A DNA stretch of 64,000 bases from Chryseobacterium endalhagicum (lineage in GTDB: Bacteria; Bacteroidota; Bacteroidia; Flavobacteriales; Weeksellaceae). A model generated the notes under the pieces. It saw only the letters and a program-made list of their open reading frames with translations. It was not told the origin of the DNA and did no database searches. The stretch lies in the NCBI RefSeq assembly GCF_016745235.1, contig NZ_JAELVM010000003.1, positions 1-64,000 on the forward strand, in the 5' to 3' direction. Within the stretch, counting starts at the first letter, position 1. Each line of letters starts with the position of its first letter. This document shows positions 1-8,130 of this stretch, in pieces. A program made the position numbers and the translations under genes.

Positions 1-112
1 TCCTTTAAAATTAAGGTAAACAAAGGCGTTTCACTTATTTACGAAATACAAAGATTTAAAATGCACAACGAGTAACTGCTTAATCAAATTTTACAGTAAA
101 TATTTAATATTA
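1..112. repeat. Direct repeat copy, first of two
   Basis: Bases 1-112 match 286-397 at a constant offset of 285 with only scattered substitutions and no indel. The shared segment contains the right end of the palindromic element described at 182-322, so this is probably the right half of another copy cut by the window edge. No coding potential is visible. Confidence 0.85.
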
Positions 113-181
113 ATTACTGAAAAAACAAAATGGATTCTTGAATAATCAGTACGGACGGATAAGATATTTTGTTTTACTTTT

Positions 182-322
182 TAAATGAAATGCCTTTGTT
201 TATCTTATTATAAGATTTTATTCTAAAAACTTTGTTTAGCCTTGCGATTATTAAACACAAGGAAAGACAAAGAAATGATTTTAATTCCTTTAAAATTAAG
301 GTAAACAAAGGCGTTTCACTTA
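182..322. repeat. MITE-like palindromic element (family 1)
   Basis: The ends are imperfect inverted repeats of about 25 bases: ATGCCTTTGTTTATCTTA on the left and TAAGGTAAACAAAGGCG on the right. An inner palindrome is centred on GCCTTGCGATTATTAAAC, with CTTTGT and ACAAAG arms. A related copy lies at 24312-24465. No ORF is carried, so this is a non-autonomous repeat or a folded REP/BIME-type element. Confidence 0.7.
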
Positions 323-385
323 TTTACGAAATACAAGGGTTTAAAATAAACAACGAGTAATTGCTACATCAAATTTTACAGTAAA

Positions 386-447
386 TGTTTAATATTAGCG
401 TCCAGCAGTAACTTCCAGCTTCCCTCTTCCTTCTTCCATCCTCTGCT
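386..447. repeat. Solo end of family 2 repeat
   Basis: The segment around GTCCAGCAGTAACTTCCAGC followed by a CTTCC-rich tail matches the right arm of the elements at 3651-3886 and 21041-21289. It also matches, in reverse complement, the left arm at 22255-22310. Only one arm is present, directly after the family 1 repeat. Confidence 0.6.
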
Positions 448-448
448 C

Positions 449-1882
449 TTATTTCATCAATGTTTTAAACCACAGATAAATATCCATATCATTTGGAATA
501 TTGAGCTTTTTCCGGAGACGGTATTTTTTCGTCTGAACGGTTCTTACTGAGGTGAAAGTATATTCCGCAATATCTTTGGTGGAGAAATTCAGGTACAGGT
601 AAGCACAGAAACGGATTTCCGAGCTTTTAAAGTTTTCTATTTCAAGGAGCTTTTCGGAAAAGCCGGGACAGTAATCATTAAATCTGGTGAGAAATTCGGG
701 GTTATTTTCTTTGGCCAGCATAATGACCTGCTCAAAAAGATCGTTGTCCTGTCCTGCAATGATCTCAGGAGAAACACTGATGTTTTCTGTTTTTTCTTTT
801 TTAAAGTAAAAGAAGTACAGAGCAATACAGATGATAGCCACCAAAAGACCTGCACAGATATAAATTAAAGTACTTCTTTCCTCTTTTTTGTTCGCTTCAT
901 CCCCGGCCTTCCTTTTATCGAGAATATCCTTTTGTACTTTATTCTGGGCTTCATTAAATTGTTTCACCGTCAGTAATTCCCTGGAATAGTATGCCGCACT
1001 GTCCTTCTCACCCATTTTTTCATAAAGGCTGATCAGATCTGTGATCACTGCTTCCCGATTGTTTTGGCTTTTGTAATGGTACACGGATATATTTTTGCAG
1101 ATAAGCAGGTGATGCTGTGCTTTTTTGTAATCTCCGGCCTGCATATAATACTTTCCGGCATATAAGGAAGTAATATATTGAATCCCTTTCTCCTGGATAT
1201 CTTTTGTCTCACGCAGGGCTTCTTCAATATAGATTTTGGCAGAATCCATCTTTCCGGCTTCAAGATACATGCCTGCGAGATAAGCAATAGGTTTATAGCT
1301 GTTGCTTATTTTATTCATGTTTTTTCTGATATCGGGATCCTGCTTTTCTCTGAATTCTTTTGCTTTCAGATAAGCATTTTTATAGGCTTTTAATGCTTTT
1401 TTCTTATCATTCATCTCATTATAGATTCCGGCATACTGCCAGTCCAGGAGATATTCAAAATAAGGGTTGTCTTTTATCCTGCCTCTTGCCTCATCCAGCA
1501 TTTTAAGGGAGGTCACTCTTTCTCCTAATTTCTGATACAAAAGGGAACGGATGGTGTAAAAATAAAAGACCGCTTCAAGATCGGTATCGGAAGTGATAAG
1601 ATTTTTCTTTTCAACAAGGTCTGTATAATAAAATGCCTTTTTAATATCATTGTTCTTGTTGTAAATATTGGCTATTTTAAGATACCCGAATGTTTCACAG
1701 TTGTTGTACCCGGACTGATGGCAAATGGAAATAATACTGTCAATTTTTTTAATTTCCCGGTCGCCCGCTGTAGTAAATTCTACATCAAAAATGACGTTTT
1801 TATAATTTTCTTCGGTAAGTTTCTGCGAAAAGGAATACGATAGAAAAAAGAGAAATAAACACGAAAATAATATTTTAGCCAT
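449..1882 (-). CDS. Membrane-anchored TPR protein with C-terminal HTH
   Basis: This 477-residue protein starts with a signal peptide (residues 1-20, ending SFSQ). A long helical region with TPR-like repeats (about 30-330) follows, then a single transmembrane segment near 338-359. The last 60 residues (about 419-470) form a LuxR/GerE-like helix-turn-helix around the stretch STKDIAEYTFTSVRTVQTKK. The architecture predicts TPRs in the periplasm and the HTH in the cytoplasm, that is, a one-protein signal-transducing regulator. Such TPR-TM-HTH proteins are common in Chryseobacterium and Flavobacterium, but targets are rarely known. The gene stands alone, flanked by repeats on its 3' side and a 465-base gap on its 5' side. 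The domain layout is read directly; topology and regulation are inferred. Confidence 0.8.
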   Translation of the reverse strand: MAKILFSCLFLFFLSYSFSQKLTEENYKNVIFDVEFTTAGDREIKKIDSIISICHQSGYNNCETFGYLKIANIYNKNNDIKKAFYYTDLVEKKNLITSDTDLEAVFYFYTIRSLLYQKLGERVTSLKMLDEARGRIKDNPYFEYLLDWQYAGIYNEMNDKKKALKAYKNAYLKAKEFREKQDPDIRKNMNKISNSYKPIAYLAGMYLEAGKMDSAKIYIEEALRETKDIQEKGIQYITSLYAGKYYMQAGDYKKAQHHLLICKNISVYHYKSQNNREAVITDLISLYEKMGEKDSAAYYSRELLTVKQFNEAQNKVQKDILDKRKAGDEANKKEERSTLIYICAGLLVAIICIALYFFYFKKEKTENISVSPEIIAGQDNDLFEQVIMLAKENNPEFLTRFNDYCPGFSEKLLEIENFKSSEIRFCAYLYLNFSTKDIAEYTFTSVRTVQTKKYRLRKKLNIPNDMDIYLWFKTLMK

Positions 1883-2347
1883 ACTGTTTTTTTAGTACTC
1901 CTCAATCTGCGATGCAGGGCTGCTCCTTGCGGTATAATATAGGTACGCATTAGATACTACTCTTTACTTATCAGTGTTTTAAATGGATTCCGGAAAGAAA
2001 ATAATGGTTACCTTCGGGAAAGTTTTTTTAAACAAACACTACCTCAGCAATTCAGAAATCAAGTTTTTTTTATGACTGCAAATATATTTCAATATTCATT
2101 ATAATTCACTAATCATTATATTATTTTTATATAAATAACTATTCTTATCATTTAAAAAAATTACTTTATGGCAAAAAACTACTTCTTATTTTACCCGAAT
2201 TGTTCATTACCCGTTTTCAGGATCTGAAACTTATCTTTTCCTTTGAAAATGATCAACCCTTTATATTTCATACCTGTTATTTTATAATCCTGTAGTCCTG
2301 TTTTTATGGGCTACAGGTTTTAACGTATCAAAAAAAATTTAATCCTC
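1883..2347. other. 465-base divergent intergenic region
   Basis: This AT-rich gap separates two divergent genes and holds no convincing ORF. A 7-bp hairpin (CCTGTAG at 2289-2295, CTACAGG at 2311-2317) followed by TTTT sits about 30 bases before the esterase gene. It could be an attenuator or a leftover terminator. No clear TAnnTTTG promoter was seen. Confidence 0.4.
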
Positions 2348-3589
2348 ATGACCACTATATTTACCCGAATTCTACTTCTTTTTCTGATCAATTTTTCTGT
2401 TTTGCTTTTTTCTCAGACTGATCAGGTTTTATTTATCGGCAACAGCATGACCTATTTCAATGATATGCCTGTCCTTTTCAAAGACCTGGCGGCTTCAAAA
2501 GGAAAAACTGTTGAAGTGACCTCCCATACCGTAGGAGGCGCAGGATTTGTGAATCACGTCAACGACAATGCATTGTATCAGACTATCCGCGCTAAAAATT
2601 ACAAATATGTGGTGATGCAGCCCGGAACCGGTGAATCTGCCGGCCATACTCATGCTGTTTCTCTAACCGCTGAAAGAGGCCGTAAACTGAGAGATTCCAT
2701 CCGGAAATACAGTCCATGTTCCAAAATATTCCTGTACGAGATTCCGTATGGTGTTCCTTCTCAAACGGAATACAATACCTATTTCAATTTTCAGAAAATC
2801 ATTAAGGATTCTATCACGAAGATGTCGAATCTTATGCATGTAGAGATGATCCCTGCCGGAGAATCTGCAAGAGCACATTATACTGCAACCCAGGATCTTG
2901 CGCTGCATGGTTCCTATAATGATGTTCATCCCGGCCCTCAGGGAAGTTATCTTGTGGCAGCCTCCGTATATGCGGCACTTTTTCAGGACAGAATTTTCCC
3001 TTCCACATTCTACAGCGGGATGACACAAAACAAAGCAGAATATTACCAGCAGCTGGCAGACGGGACATTTTTCATGAACCCTGCGCAATGGAATTCGAAT
3101 GTTTTTCATCTGCATGCCGGTTTCAGTGTAAGCGGCGGTGCACAGAACATCTCTTTCTCCAATCTTTCAACCAACTATGACACCGTGTTATGGAATTTTG
3201 GAGACGGAACAACCTCAACTTCTGTGAATCCCACACATCTTTATGCTGCGGCAGGAACCTACACGGTATCGCTTACGGTAACCAGAAATTCATGTTCTGA
3301 AACGGTTACAAAGACGATTAACAGTAATCAGCTGGCAGTTTCTGAGTATGCTATAAGAAGTTTCCAGTTTTATCCTAATCCGGTTTCTGATACAGGTTTC
3401 CTGAAAGCCGGAAAAATCATAAAAGCAGTTGAAATTTACAGTATTGATGGCAGAAAAATTCAGGCCTTACCTTTCTCAAAAGCATACGATGCTAAAATTG
3501 ATTTCACGACCTATTCCAAAGGAGTTTATATGGTGAATGTACAGTTTGAAGACGGCAGTTTTGAAAACCTGAAAATAGTAAAAGAATAA
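2348..3589 (+). CDS. T9SS-secreted SGNH-hydrolase-like protein with PKD domain
   Basis: The 413-residue protein has a signal peptide (about 1-22, ending LFSQ). An SGNH/GDSL-like domain follows: the block I motif is GNSMT near residue 31, and the block V-like motif DVHPGPQGSYL lies near 195-205. A PKD domain occupies about 255-325 (WNFGDGT, then THLYAAAGTYTVSLTV). The last 75 residues are a T9SS type A sorting domain (FYPNPVSD, then KGVYMVNV and the terminal KIVKE). The likely role is a secreted or surface esterase acting on acylated glycans or lipids. The first catalytic motif is GNS rather than GDS, as in other Bacteroidota SGNH members. The substrate is unknown. A strong terminator follows, so the gene is monocistronic. 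Confidence 0.8.
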   Translation: MTTIFTRILLLFLINFSVLLFSQTDQVLFIGNSMTYFNDMPVLFKDLAASKGKTVEVTSHTVGGAGFVNHVNDNALYQTIRAKNYKYVVMQPGTGESAGHTHAVSLTAERGRKLRDSIRKYSPCSKIFLYEIPYGVPSQTEYNTYFNFQKIIKDSITKMSNLMHVEMIPAGESARAHYTATQDLALHGSYNDVHPGPQGSYLVAASVYAALFQDRIFPSTFYSGMTQNKAEYYQQLADGTFFMNPAQWNSNVFHLHAGFSVSGGAQNISFSNLSTNYDTVLWNFGDGTTSTSVNPTHLYAAAGTYTVSLTVTRNSCSETVTKTINSNQLAVSEYAIRSFQFYPNPVSDTGFLKAGKIIKAVEIYSIDGRKIQALPFSKAYDAKIDFTTYSKGVYMVNVQFEDGSFENLKIVKE

Positions 3590-3619
3590 ACCTGAAGTAT
3601 CCGTTCAGTTTACAGAATC

Positions 3620-3650
3620 AAAAGACTTTGCATAGCCAAAGTCTTTTTTA
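3620..3650 (+). terminator. Rho-independent terminator
   Basis: A perfect 10-bp stem (AAAGACTTTG, loop CATAGC, CAAAGTCTTT) followed by a T-run lies 32 bases after the esterase stop codon. Confidence 0.9.
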
Positions 3651-3886
3651 TTTAACCTGAGTTTGATATAAGACATTTTCTGCAATAGGGTCAGGAAGTT
3701 TGAAGCAGGAAGATGGAGGTTATTGAAGTCAAAAGGAAGAAATGCCGGGGTTTTATTATTTTTCAATCCGCTTCAACAAATTTAAAGACAGCTGTTGAAT
3801 ATTTTGTCTGGTAGTAACTTCCAGCCTCCCGCTTCCTGCTTCCAGCCTTTTAGTCTTATTTTTTATCCTGAATTCAGGTTTATTTA
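3651..3886. repeat. MITE-like element (family 2), full length
   Basis: This element of about 236 bases has nested inverted repeats. The outer pair is AACCTGAGTTTGATAT with its partner near 3866-3880 (ATCCTGAATTCAGGTT). The inner pair is GGAAGATGGAGGTTATT near 3709 and AACTTCCAGCCTCC near 3813. The copy at 21041-21289 has the same layout and nearly the same length. No ORF is carried. Confidence 0.75.
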
Positions 3887-3919
3887 AATTAATTAGTATT
3901 TTTATTCTATTCAAAAAAA

Positions 3920-3994
3920 GGCCTCATAGTTCAATGGATAGAATAAAAGTTTCCTAAACTTTAGATCCAGGTTCGATCCCTGGTGGGGCTACCA
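3920..3994 (+). tRNA. tRNA-Arg (anticodon CCT)
   Basis: The sequence folds as a tRNA. The acceptor is GGCCTCA with TGGGGCT (including G-T pairs), and the D arm is GTTCAATGGATAGAAT. The anticodon stem AAAGT/ACTTT encloses the loop TTCCTAA (anticodon CCT), and the T arm is CCAGG-TTCGATC-CCTGG. CCA is encoded. It reads AGG codons. The gene lies between a family 2 repeat and the small HTH genes. Confidence 0.93.
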
Positions 3995-4080
3995 AACAGA
4001 TAATTCATAAGAAAAGATACCGATCATCTTAAGAGATTATTTGTATCCCATTCATTAAAAAAGGAAGCTTCTCTCTGATA

Positions 4081-4404
4081 TTACAAAAATTTTTTTTTCC
4101 ATTTTGCTATTGTGTTCCGACTCACTTTAAAATGACTTGCCAATTGACTATTGTTGAATTGTTTCTTTTTCTGATAATCCAAAATTTCCAGAATATCGGA
4201 TTTGTTATAGGACCGGTGTTTCCGGTTTTCAGATTCTGTTTCTTTGTCAGGGATTCCAAAGATTTTTTTGTTCAGTTCAATAATATCGATAGCGGACAGG
4301 TATTGCTTTTCTAACAAATTTCTGCATTCTTCTTTCTTTTGAGGAAACTTATTTTGCAGAATATCCGTGTAAATGGCATGGTAATTAATAATTGATTTTC
4401 CCAT
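4081..4404 (-). CDS. Small HTH protein, second gene of an HTH pair
   Basis: This 107-residue protein has a helical N-terminal half and a C-terminal helix-turn-helix (about 66-107) around NNSQLASHFKVSRNTIAKWK, which resembles HTH_28/transposase-type recognition helices. I recall similar 100-110-residue proteins in Chryseobacterium, often beside a 140-residue partner like the upstream gene. It carries no catalytic domain. The gene lies 89 bases after its partner on the same strand, so co-transcription is likely. Function is unknown; DNA binding is inferred from the HTH. It lies next to a tRNA gene. Confidence 0.7.
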   Translation of the reverse strand: MGKSIINYHAIYTDILQNKFPQKKEECRNLLEKQYLSAIDIIELNKKIFGIPDKETESENRKHRSYNKSDILEILDYQKKKQFNNSQLASHFKVSRNTIAKWKKKFL

Positions 4405-4493
4405 AGTATTTTCTGATTTTTATTTTACAAGTCATATCATCTTTGAAGCGTACAAGCAAAAACGTTTTCGACATCGTTTCAAATACTCACTGA

Positions 4494-4922
4494 TCAAATG
4501 TTCAGGTTTTTGTATTTTTTTATCCATTTGTATAATGTTGTTTTAGGAATTCTGTATCGTTCCATTACCTGCATTTTTGTCATTTTTCCTGTTTCTATCT
4601 GTTCTAATATAAAATTGATAACTTCTTTGGTGTAGATATTTTTTCGAAATTGAGGCAGTATTGTCTTTTTATCTACCCGTATTTCCTTTACTGATGATGA
4701 AGCGTACAGTATCAGATGCTGAGTGTAAAGCCTGAAGAAATCATATTCCAAAAGCTTGCTCCATTTCAGCAGGATATCGGTAGGAAGACTTTCTTTGAGA
4801 TACATTTCACAGATTTCCTGATCTGTATCCTGAAAAAATTTACGGATGCGGGATAGCTCTATTTTACTTTCTGAAACCCGTTTTTCAATCATCTGCCCTA
4901 TGTGAATATTTTTGAAGTTCAT
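4494..4922 (-). CDS. HTH protein of the 'transposase'-labelled Chryseobacterium family
   Basis: The 142-residue protein begins MNFKNIHIGQMIEKRVSES. A helical middle part contains LLKWSKLLEYDFFRLYTQHLILY, and the C-terminal helix-turn-helix (about 100-140) contains KTKMQ-like and IPKTTLYKWIKKY segments. I recognise this as a recurrent Chryseobacterium/Elizabethkingia family that is usually labelled transposase because of the HTH. No DDE or other catalytic core is present and no terminal inverted repeats flank it, so I do not call it a mobile element. It probably forms a two-gene unit with the 107-residue HTH protein downstream. A 10-bp inverted repeat sits 28 bases upstream and could serve as its operator or as a terminator for the preceding gene run. 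Confidence 0.75.
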   Translation of the reverse strand: MNFKNIHIGQMIEKRVSESKIELSRIRKFFQDTDQEICEMYLKESLPTDILLKWSKLLEYDFFRLYTQHLILYASSSVKEIRVDKKTILPQFRKNIYTKEVINFILEQIETGKMTKMQVMERYRIPKTTLYKWIKKYKNLNI

Positions 4923-4949
4923 TTGTGTGTTTTTTGCATTTTCAATAAC

Positions 4950-4974
4950 CTGCGTGTATCTTTAATACACGCAG
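4950..4974 (-). terminator. Perfect 10-bp hairpin: terminator or operator
   Basis: CTGCGTGTAT and ATACACGCAG flank a five-base loop. The hairpin lies just after the surface-protein run and just before the HTH pair, both on the minus strand. No T-run follows on the minus strand, so an operator for the HTH gene is equally possible. Confidence 0.45.
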
Positions 4975-4986
4975 ACTAATCATCAT

Positions 4987-5196
4987 TTATAAATTTAGAA
5001 CCGTTTTATGGTTTTCTGTTCTGTTAAAAAGAGCCAGCCTTTTCATTCCGGCTTTGTGAGTGTTTATCATCATTCCGAGCGCGGGTTTCGAGATTTCATC
5101 TGTGCTTTTCACCTGTGGTAAAACCCTTGATTTATCTGGAGATTCCAGAATAAGAACACATTCTAAGGAAGCTGCATTTGCATAGATTGTATCCAA
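4987..5196 (-). pseudogene. Fragment of a surface-protein repeat module
   Basis: The 69-codon ORF lacks a signal peptide but resembles the module found after the signal peptide in many Bacteroidota surface proteins: a segment like ASALLELxS, then PxVKSTDEISKPALGMMI, then LALFN. The start codon falls just before the module, and the C-terminal continuation (NHKTVLNL) does not resemble it. It lies 18 bases after the stop of the 5214-6077 gene, which carries a related module. The best reading is a decayed remnant of a further paralogue. It could instead be a short expressed peptide. Confidence 0.5.
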
Positions 5197-5213
5197 ATCT
5201 CAACCCCAGTACT

Positions 5214-6077
5214 TTAATTATTTTCTTTCAGATATCCGGTAATTGTCATTCCGCCTATTCCCCAGCTGGCATTATTGGCAACTGTGGGTGAAGCTGAAAA
5301 CATATTAAAACGGGCCTGAAGTTCTAAACTTTCGGTAAAGCCATTTAGTTTGTAAGTAATCAGCATGTCTGCATTGGTATTGTTAACAATAGTTTCTGAG
5401 AACTTTCCTGTTGCTGTTATGATGCTATATGACGTAGACGGATTGGTGGGTGAATCATCTGTTACGGCAATAAATTTTCTTGATCCAAGCGCCTGTTCTA
5501 CATTATTTTTGTAGATAATAATCCCATAATACCCGGTTCCTTTTCCGCTGGGTGTACCTACCGGTACATTATAATCCAGTAATATGGTTGCGGTAGAATT
5601 GGGAGGAACGGTAATGGTTTTGGAAATTCCCAAATCTATATTTTTTTGTATTGCCATGGTTAATGGAGCATTTACCGGTGCAGTGGCAAATATGGTTTCA
5701 AGAAAGTACATGGAATAATCACTGGTCTGTGTAGCAAGTCCTACCCAAACGGTACCGTTAAAATAATAATAGCCACTTTGTTTTACATAAATTGTTTGTC
5801 CTGATCCTGATGGATCGGGCGTAGTCACATACACAATAGCGCCTTGTTGTGCAGCTGTATAGGTTTTAGCCTTAAGCTGCGCCCCTGTAATACGCGGAGG
5901 GATAATACCATCCATATCTACCGTTGAACCCGGTTTTCCGGTCACATCTAATGTTGCCTGAGGGGTTTTGGTTCCAATACCCGTATTGGACTGTGCGTAA
6001 AGTTGTGAATATCCCGAGAATATAATCATTAAAAAAGGTAAATACAAACGTCCTGCTGTACTCCTATTTCTTGTCAT
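5214..6077 (-). CDS. Secreted surface protein, paralogue of the upstream gene
   Basis: The longest reading frame begins at 6236, but its first 53 codons overlap the preceding gene and look non-coding. A start at 6077 (or 6086) gives a normal signal peptide ending QLYAQ and a protein of about 287 residues. After the signal comes NTGIGTKTPQATLDVTGKPG, then DGIIPPRITGAQLKAKTYTAAQQGAIVYVT and a YYYFNGTVWVGL segment, which is the typical N-terminal module of Flavobacteriia surface and fibre-like proteins. The remaining half is beta-rich and unrecognised. The 6184-7059 gene has the same plan, so the two are paralogues. The role is probably cell-surface or extracellular; no enzyme motif is visible. 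It is the third gene of a minus-strand run. Confidence 0.7.
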   Translation of the reverse strand: MTRNRSTAGRLYLPFLMIIFSGYSQLYAQSNTGIGTKTPQATLDVTGKPGSTVDMDGIIPPRITGAQLKAKTYTAAQQGAIVYVTTPDPSGSGQTIYVKQSGYYYFNGTVWVGLATQTSDYSMYFLETIFATAPVNAPLTMAIQKNIDLGISKTITVPPNSTATILLDYNVPVGTPSGKGTGYYGIIIYKNNVEQALGSRKFIAVTDDSPTNPSTSYSIITATGKFSETIVNNTNADMLITYKLNGFTESLELQARFNMFSASPTVANNASWGIGGMTITGYLKENN

Positions 6078-6183
6078 TTTTTGCATATCTATGTTTAGAT
6101 TAAAAGTTATTGTTATTGCAGCGTTATATTTTTTATATCGCTTAAAATTGAGTGTATGTATGTTTTTTGGGGGAGAAATCTGT

Positions 6184-7059
6184 TTAATTATCCAAATCAA
6201 GATAGACTGCCACGTCCATGACACTTCCCCCAACAATATTTTCCAATGACATTGAATTAAAAGTAATACTTCCTCTTATTTTTTCTGTAAACGCGGTGGC
6301 AGAATACGTTATAACTAACGGGGAATTTGCAGTGTTTACAACGGTTTCTGCAAATTTACCTACTCCACTAAAGAAAGTAGATTGTCCAAAATAAACTCCA
6401 TTTATGAAAGTATACCTTCTTGATCCTGCAGTCATTTCCACATCATTTTTTTTGAAATTTATCCCAATAAAACCACGGAAAATTGCCGCTCTGGACATGA
6501 TAGGAATATTGTAGTTTACCAGTATTTTTGCTGTCGTTTTAGGCGGAATAATAACTGTTTTTTTTAAACCCAGATCTATATTATTAATATTTCCATTCTG
6601 GTTGGAAGAGGTTACAGCTATCTGATTTAGATTAATCACTGATTCTGCAGAATACAAAATAAAATCAGAAGCAGCGCCGTAAGACAGTTTTCTTGAGATC
6701 TTTTTCCATATTGTTCCATTAAATATATAATGCCCCATTGCAGTTACCATTATGGTTTGCCCTGATGGAGCAGAATCTGGAGCGGTAACAAAAACGATGG
6801 CGCCTCTTTGTGCAGAAGTATAGGTTTTGGACCTGAGCTGCGCGCCCGTAATACGTGGAGGTATCATACCGTCCATGGCGGTGGCAAGTCCCGGGTTTCC
6901 GGTAATATCTAATGTTGCCTGAGGACTTTTGGTACCCACACCCGTTGCCTGCGCATAGTTTTTGGCACTGCCCAGTACTAGGACAGCCAGTAAGCCCTTC
7001 AACCCAATTCTTTTTATCGTTTTGATGCTTTTTTCCTCGAAAATTTCAATTTGTCCCAT
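6184..7059 (-). CDS. Secreted surface protein, paralogue of the downstream gene
   Basis: The 291-residue product has an N-terminal signal-like segment (about 18-36, ending NYAQ). The module VGTKSPQATLDITG, MIPPRITGAQLRSKTYTSAQ and GHYIFNGTIWKKI follows. The C-terminal half is beta-rich with a motif pattern (PPKTTAKILVNYNIP, then GVGKFAETVVN) matched in its downstream neighbour (PPNSTATILLDYNVP, TGKFSETIVN). The gene starts three bases after the stop of the 7063-8130 gene, so the two are almost certainly co-transcribed. No domain of known biochemical function is recognised. Internal similarity and the shared operon point to subunits or variants of one surface structure. Confidence 0.72.
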   Translation of the reverse strand: MGQIEIFEEKSIKTIKRIGLKGLLAVLVLGSAKNYAQATGVGTKSPQATLDITGNPGLATAMDGMIPPRITGAQLRSKTYTSAQRGAIVFVTAPDSAPSGQTIMVTAMGHYIFNGTIWKKISRKLSYGAASDFILYSAESVINLNQIAVTSSNQNGNINNIDLGLKKTVIIPPKTTAKILVNYNIPIMSRAAIFRGFIGINFKKNDVEMTAGSRRYTFINGVYFGQSTFFSGVGKFAETVVNTANSPLVITYSATAFTEKIRGSITFNSMSLENIVGGSVMDVAVYLDLDN

Positions 7060-7062
7060 CTT

Positions 7063-8130
7063 TTAATGTTTTTTTAGATGATCAACCAGATTTTCTAATT
7101 TCTGAATGCGCTCAAGCAGTTCCTGATTTCCTTTTTTTAATTCTTTTACCTCATTATTTTTTAATTCAATCTGTTTTTGCTGATTGATGACGTGCAGGTA
7201 AAGCTCTTCTACTTTTTCAAGTGTTTGCACGGACAGTTCGGAAAGATTAAAAACAAAGTCTCCGTTTTCGTTTTTATTCAGGTTTTTAATGCCGGTTACT
7301 CCCGGAAGGTGTTTGTGTTCGCTGATGAATTGTTCTACTTCATGCAAGGACTTAAAAGAATAATCTTTTTTTAATTCTGAAAAGCCATTCATATATTCTT
7401 CGAACACATAATCAGGATATAAGGAGTTGGCTGTTGTAATAGTCCCGTTTACATATAACGCTGCGGTGGCATCAGCACCAGTTAATGCGGTAGTCACTGC
7501 TCTGCCTATCGCTACTTTACCTGTTTGGTAAATATTTTGCGTATTGTCTGTTGCAGGGTTGGTTGAATTCTGTATTTTCCATGGTTCAGACGAAGCAGCT
7601 AAAACTGATTGATTTAACCATACCGGAGCATTATTTGCCCCAGTAACCAGGACTTGATTGGGACCTGTTGAATTTGCCAGATCAATGGGTAATATAGTTC
7701 CGTTTGCTATTTTATTAGTAGTAACGGCTTCATCTTTTATATCAGCTGATACTGCTGTAAGGGTAGCACCAACGCCATTGGTAATAAGCAGATCTGTGGA
7801 AGTTAAATTCTTTCCTATTGTTTTTAAGTCATCATCATTTGTCAGGCGCATCCATTTATTGTTAAGCCAGTAATAATAACCCGGAGTTACACTTCCTGCC
7901 ACTGTATTGGTGTTATAAACCAATAAGCTGTTTACATTACCTTTTGTAATTGTTGTAGCGTCGGTTATTGAATTTAATGCCACTCGGGGAATCAATATCC
8001 CTTTATCAGTACCATAAATTTCCAACATTGTTGAAGTATTGGGCTGGGCGATTCCTATACCTACCTGCGAATATGCCGCAACGCTGATAAATAATGAAAT
8101 TAACCCGAGAATAATGCTGTTTTTTTTCAT
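7063..8130 (-). CDS. Secreted fibre-like protein with C-terminal coiled coil
   Basis: This 355-residue protein has a signal peptide ending AAYSQ. A VGIGIAQPNTSTMLEI module leads to a beta-rich middle, then the PDYVFEEYMNGF segment and an SLHEVEQFISEHKHLPGV stretch. A strong coiled coil (about 300-355) rich in E, K, L and N ends it. This end is typical of Bacteroidota extracellular fibre or adhesin-like proteins, in which the coiled coil probably trimerises the protein. Similar ends occur on phage tail fibres, but no phage genes surround it. It is the first gene of a three-gene run (with 6184-7059 and 5214-6077) and faces the LuxR-type regulator at 8528, a plausible regulator. Confidence 0.72.
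   Translation of the reverse strand: MKKNSIILGLISLFISVAAYSQVGIGIAQPNTSTMLEIYGTDKGILIPRVALNSITDATTITKGNVNSLLVYNTNTVAGSVTPGYYYWLNNKWMRLTNDDDLKTIGKNLTSTDLLITNGVGATLTAVSADIKDEAVTTNKIANGTILPIDLANSTGPNQVLVTGANNAPVWLNQSVLAASSEPWKIQNSTNPATDNTQNIYQTGKVAIGRAVTTALTGADATAALYVNGTITTANSLYPDYVFEEYMNGFSELKKDYSFKSLHEVEQFISEHKHLPGVTGIKNLNKNENGDFVFNLSELSVQTLEKVEELYLHVINQQKQIELKNNEVKELKKGNQELLERIQKLENLVDHLKKH

Noticed and set aside
4081..4922. Insertion sequence
   Set aside because: No catalytic residues, no terminal inverted repeats flanking both genes and no target-site duplication seen.
7063..8130. Phage tail-fibre gene
   Set aside because: The coiled-coil end resembles tail fibres, but no phage structural, lysis or integrase genes are near and a signal peptide is present.
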